Shown here: positions 16,545-17,885 of the stretch, piece by piece
How the letters are laid out: every line of letters starts with the position of its first letter
Numbering within the stretch: position 1 is the first letter of the stretch
Source: an uncultured Anaerolineaceae bacterium
GTDB taxonomy: Bacteria > Chloroflexota > Anaerolineae > Anaerolineales > Anaerolineaceae
Reading direction: 5' to 3'
DNA length: 17,885 bases
NCBI GenBank assembly: GCA_937907495.1
Contig: CALESS010000151.1
Span: forward strand, 1-17,885
Translations under genes and position numbers: made by a program
Notes under the pieces: model-generated
What the model was told of the DNA's origin: nothing
Database searches by the model: none
What the model saw: the letters and a program-made list of their open reading frames with translations, nothing else

Positions 16545-16880
16545 TTAGCGAATCTGCAAGACGATGTAGTATGAGGCTAGTACCAGCAGGAAACCGGCTA
16601 AATTCAAAAAGATGCCGATGCCGGAGGCTGTTTTGGCGAGGGAATTCAAGGCTTCCACCAACTGCCCGGCATTGCCCACCAGCCCGGCGATATCCTCGGT
16701 GAGACCCTTTTGCGCCAGGCGGGTTGTCTGCTGGCTGATCTGCTTCAATTCGTTTCCGATCACCCGCTTCACCAGCATCCAAATACCGATGGAAATCGTC
16801 AACAAGCCCAAACCAAACAGGCTTACCGCCATCATCATTAGGAAATCATGTGGATTGGAAAGTAATTGCGAAATAAACAT
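16545..16880 (-). CDS. Two-helix membrane protein, 111 residues
   Basis: A small membrane protein with hydrophobic segments at about residues 13-37 (FLMMMAVSLFGLGLLTISIG) and 87-110 (GIFLNLAGFLLVLASYYIVL). They are joined by a polar helical stretch of about 48 residues (ELKQISQQTTRLAQKGLTEDI) able to form a coiled coil or amphipathic helix. I do not recognise the family. The ATG at 16880 has an excellent Shine-Dalgarno site (AGGAGG, 16891-16886). A longer frame from a TTG at 16934 has no ribosome site and would run through the promoter, so it was rejected. It is the first gene after the sigma-54 promoter and the first of the TPR-protease operon. Its start region lies in one arm of a hairpin. 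A membrane anchor or sensor for the TPR proteins is a reasonable guess only. Confidence 0.85.
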   Translation of the reverse strand: MFISQLLSNPHDFLMMMAVSLFGLGLLTISIGIWMLVKRVIGNELKQISQQTTRLAQKGLTEDIAGLVGNAGQLVEALNSLAKTASGIGIFLNLAGFLLVLASYYIVLQIR

Positions 16881-16919
16881 CGTAGCCTCCTGATTTTGAT
16901 CTATCAGAAGGCTACGATG
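16878..16919 (-). promoter_or_regulatory. Hairpin that sequesters the Shine-Dalgarno site and AUG
   Basis: In the minus-strand RNA the arm CATCGTAGCCTTCTGAT (16919-16903) pairs with ATCAGGAGGCTACGATG (16894-16878): 16 pairs plus one C-A mismatch around an eight-base loop. The 3' arm contains both the AGGAGG ribosome site and the AUG of the two-helix gene. A message reading in from the regulator gene would therefore be translationally closed. The predicted sigma-54 start near 16907-16905 would omit most of the 5' arm and leave the site open. UUUAUUU just after the hairpin could also make it a weak terminator for read-through. Confidence 0.7.
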
Positions 16920-16934
16920 CAAGATGTATGCCAA
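16919..16934 (-). promoter_or_regulatory. Sigma-54 (-24/-12) promoter of the TPR-protease operon
   Basis: The minus strand reads TTGGCATACATCTTGCA from 16934. Against the consensus TGGCACG-N4-TTGCW it matches TGGCA and all of TTGCA. The invariant GG (16932-16931) and GC (16920-16919) are exactly ten bases apart. It lies in the gap after the stop of a sigma-54-type activator gene and upstream of a perfect ribosome site. Predicted start is about 16907-16905, giving a leader of about 25 bases. Confidence 0.7.
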
Positions 16935-16939
16935 TGAGA

Positions 16940-17885
16940 TTATGGTACCGGGTGAACTACATCCGCGGGTAGATGATTTACATCAATCACCTCGTCATCA
17001 CAGAAGATGGTTGCCCGCTCGATGACATTGCGCAGCTCGCGCACATTCCCCGGCCAGCGGTAGGCCACCAGGGCATCCATCGCCCGGGAGGTGACATCCA
17101 TAATCTGGATGCCCTTCTGCTGATTGAATCGCCGCAGAAAAAAGCCAGCCAGTTCGGGAATGTCCTCCCGCCTCTCACGGAGCGGCGGAATTCGTAAATC
17201 TACCACGTGCAGGCGGTAAAACAAATCCGAGCGAAAAGTGCCGGCCTCAATCATGGCATGCAGGTCCCGGTTGGTGGCGGCAATCAACTGCACGTCCACC
17301 TTCACGGGTGTCAAGCCGCCTAGCCGCCGGAAGGAACGCTCCTCCAAGGCCCGCAGCAATTTCACCTGCATTTCCATTGGCATTACAGCCACTTCATCAA
17401 AGAATAGCACCCCGCCATCGGCATGTTCCATCAGGCCGGTTTTCCGCTTGGCAGAGGCATCTGTATACGCATGCGGTTCCGCCCCGAACAATTCGGCTTC
17501 AATCATGGTAGGTTGGATGCCTGGACTGTTCACATCCACAAATTGCTTTTTGGCTCTCGGCCCCACCTGGTGGATGAAGTGGGCTAAAACTTCCTTGCCC
17601 GTCCCCGTATCCCCATTAATGATCACCGACACCGAAGCCTCCGCCACCCGGCGGGCATCCTTCAATAATTGCTGCATCGCCGGGCTTTTTCCGGGCACAA
17701 AATCCATCTGCGCCTGGCGAGTCTGCCGGGCTAGCTGCAACTCACGGCGCAATTCCACCAGCTCCACAGACCGCCGGACGGCTTCCACCATGCGGGCAAA
17801 ATCAACCGGCTTGGAAAGAAAGTCTTGGGTACCATTCTTCATCGCCTCGACGGCCATCTCCAGGTTGGGATATGCCGTGATTAAA
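16940..17885 (-). CDS. NtrC-family AAA+ response regulator without DNA-binding domain, 5' partial
   Basis: The frame is open to the window edge; 314 residues are visible. It begins with the end of a receiver domain (LITAYPNLEMAVEAMKNG, then FLSKP with the conserved Lys), followed by a linker helix and a complete sigma-54-activator AAA+ domain: Walker A GDTGTGKE (91-98), ELFGAEPHAYTDA (131-143) in the sigma-54 contact loop, Walker B LFFDEV, the sensor region LIAATNRDL, FRSDLFYRL, and RWPGNVREL (276-284). The contact loop normally reads GAFTGA; here it is HAYTDA. The protein stops soon after the AAA+ lid (HLPADVVHPVP), so the C-terminal Fis-type helix-turn-helix is missing and no frame downstream encodes one. 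Such activators can work from solution. The nearest target is the sigma-54 element just after its stop. The cognate histidine kinase is not in the window. Confidence 0.93.
   Translation of the reverse strand, partial: LITAYPNLEMAVEAMKNGTQDFLSKPVDFARMVEAVRRSVELVELRRELQLARQTRQAQMDFVPGKSPAMQQLLKDARRVAEASVSVIINGDTGTGKEVLAHFIHQVGPRAKKQFVDVNSPGIQPTMIEAELFGAEPHAYTDASAKRKTGLMEHADGGVLFFDEVAVMPMEMQVKLLRALEERSFRRLGGLTPVKVDVQLIAATNRDLHAMIEAGTFRSDLFYRLHVVDLRIPPLRERREDIPELAGFFLRRFNQQKGIQIMDVTSRAMDALVAYRWPGNVRELRNVIERATIFCDDEVIDVNHLPADVVHPVP

Noticed and set aside
16881..16934. 18-residue N-terminal extension of the two-helix protein from a TTG
   Set aside because: No ribosome site; the segment holds the sigma-54 promoter and one hairpin arm, and the ATG at 16880 has a perfect Shine-Dalgarno site.

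Overview
The window looks like bacterial chromosomal DNA of moderately high GC, and most of it is coding. Gene families and style (proline/threonine-rich linkers after lipoboxes, tandem CapA-like lipoproteins, very large TPR proteins, FabL-type reductase) suggest a member of the Chloroflexota, Anaerolineae-like. This is inference from family resemblance, not a phylogenetic result. No tRNA, rRNA, CRISPR array, insertion sequence or phage gene is visible, and no stretch longer than about 170 bases lacks a gene.

Left edge (1-259): a fragment of a lytic transglycosylase on + runs into the N-terminus of a thioredoxin-reductase-like flavoprotein on -. Both families match only up to a shared stretch of about 22 bases (137-158). 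I read this as a chimeric assembly join, so bases 1 to about 140 probably do not belong to this genome. From there to 8285 lies ordinary metabolism: a class III aminotransferase (-), a divergent DUF309 gene that overlaps a FabL-type enoyl-ACP reductase (+), a convergent three-gene minus-strand run (two tandem CapA-like lipoproteins and a KynB-like cyclase), and a divergent SCP-x/archaeal-type thiolase (+) ending in a strong terminator.

The right half (8298-17885, all on -) is the distinctive part. A NtrC-family AAA+ response regulator, cut by the window edge, lacks a DNA-binding domain. Just after it is a close match to a sigma-54 promoter (GG at 16932-16931, GC at 16920-16919, exactly 10 bases apart). 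Downstream are a 111-residue two-helix membrane protein, a 1808-residue all-TPR protein, an 877-residue TPR plus peptidase C25 (gingipain/caspase-fold) protein with an intact His-Cys dyad and no signal peptide, and a 38-residue single-helix membrane peptide. The unit closes with a hairpin terminator that also serves the convergent thiolase.

A 17-base-pair imperfect hairpin at 16878-16919 buries the Shine-Dalgarno site and AUG of the two-helix gene in transcripts that read through from the regulator. A transcript started at the sigma-54 promoter would lack most of the 5' arm. The layout therefore predicts a switchable operon in which sigma-54 activation, not read-through, gives translation of a membrane/TPR/caspase-like protease module. 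I know of no named system with this composition and treat it as the main candidate for an undescribed system. Its biological role (stress response, regulated proteolysis, defence) cannot be decided from the sequence.
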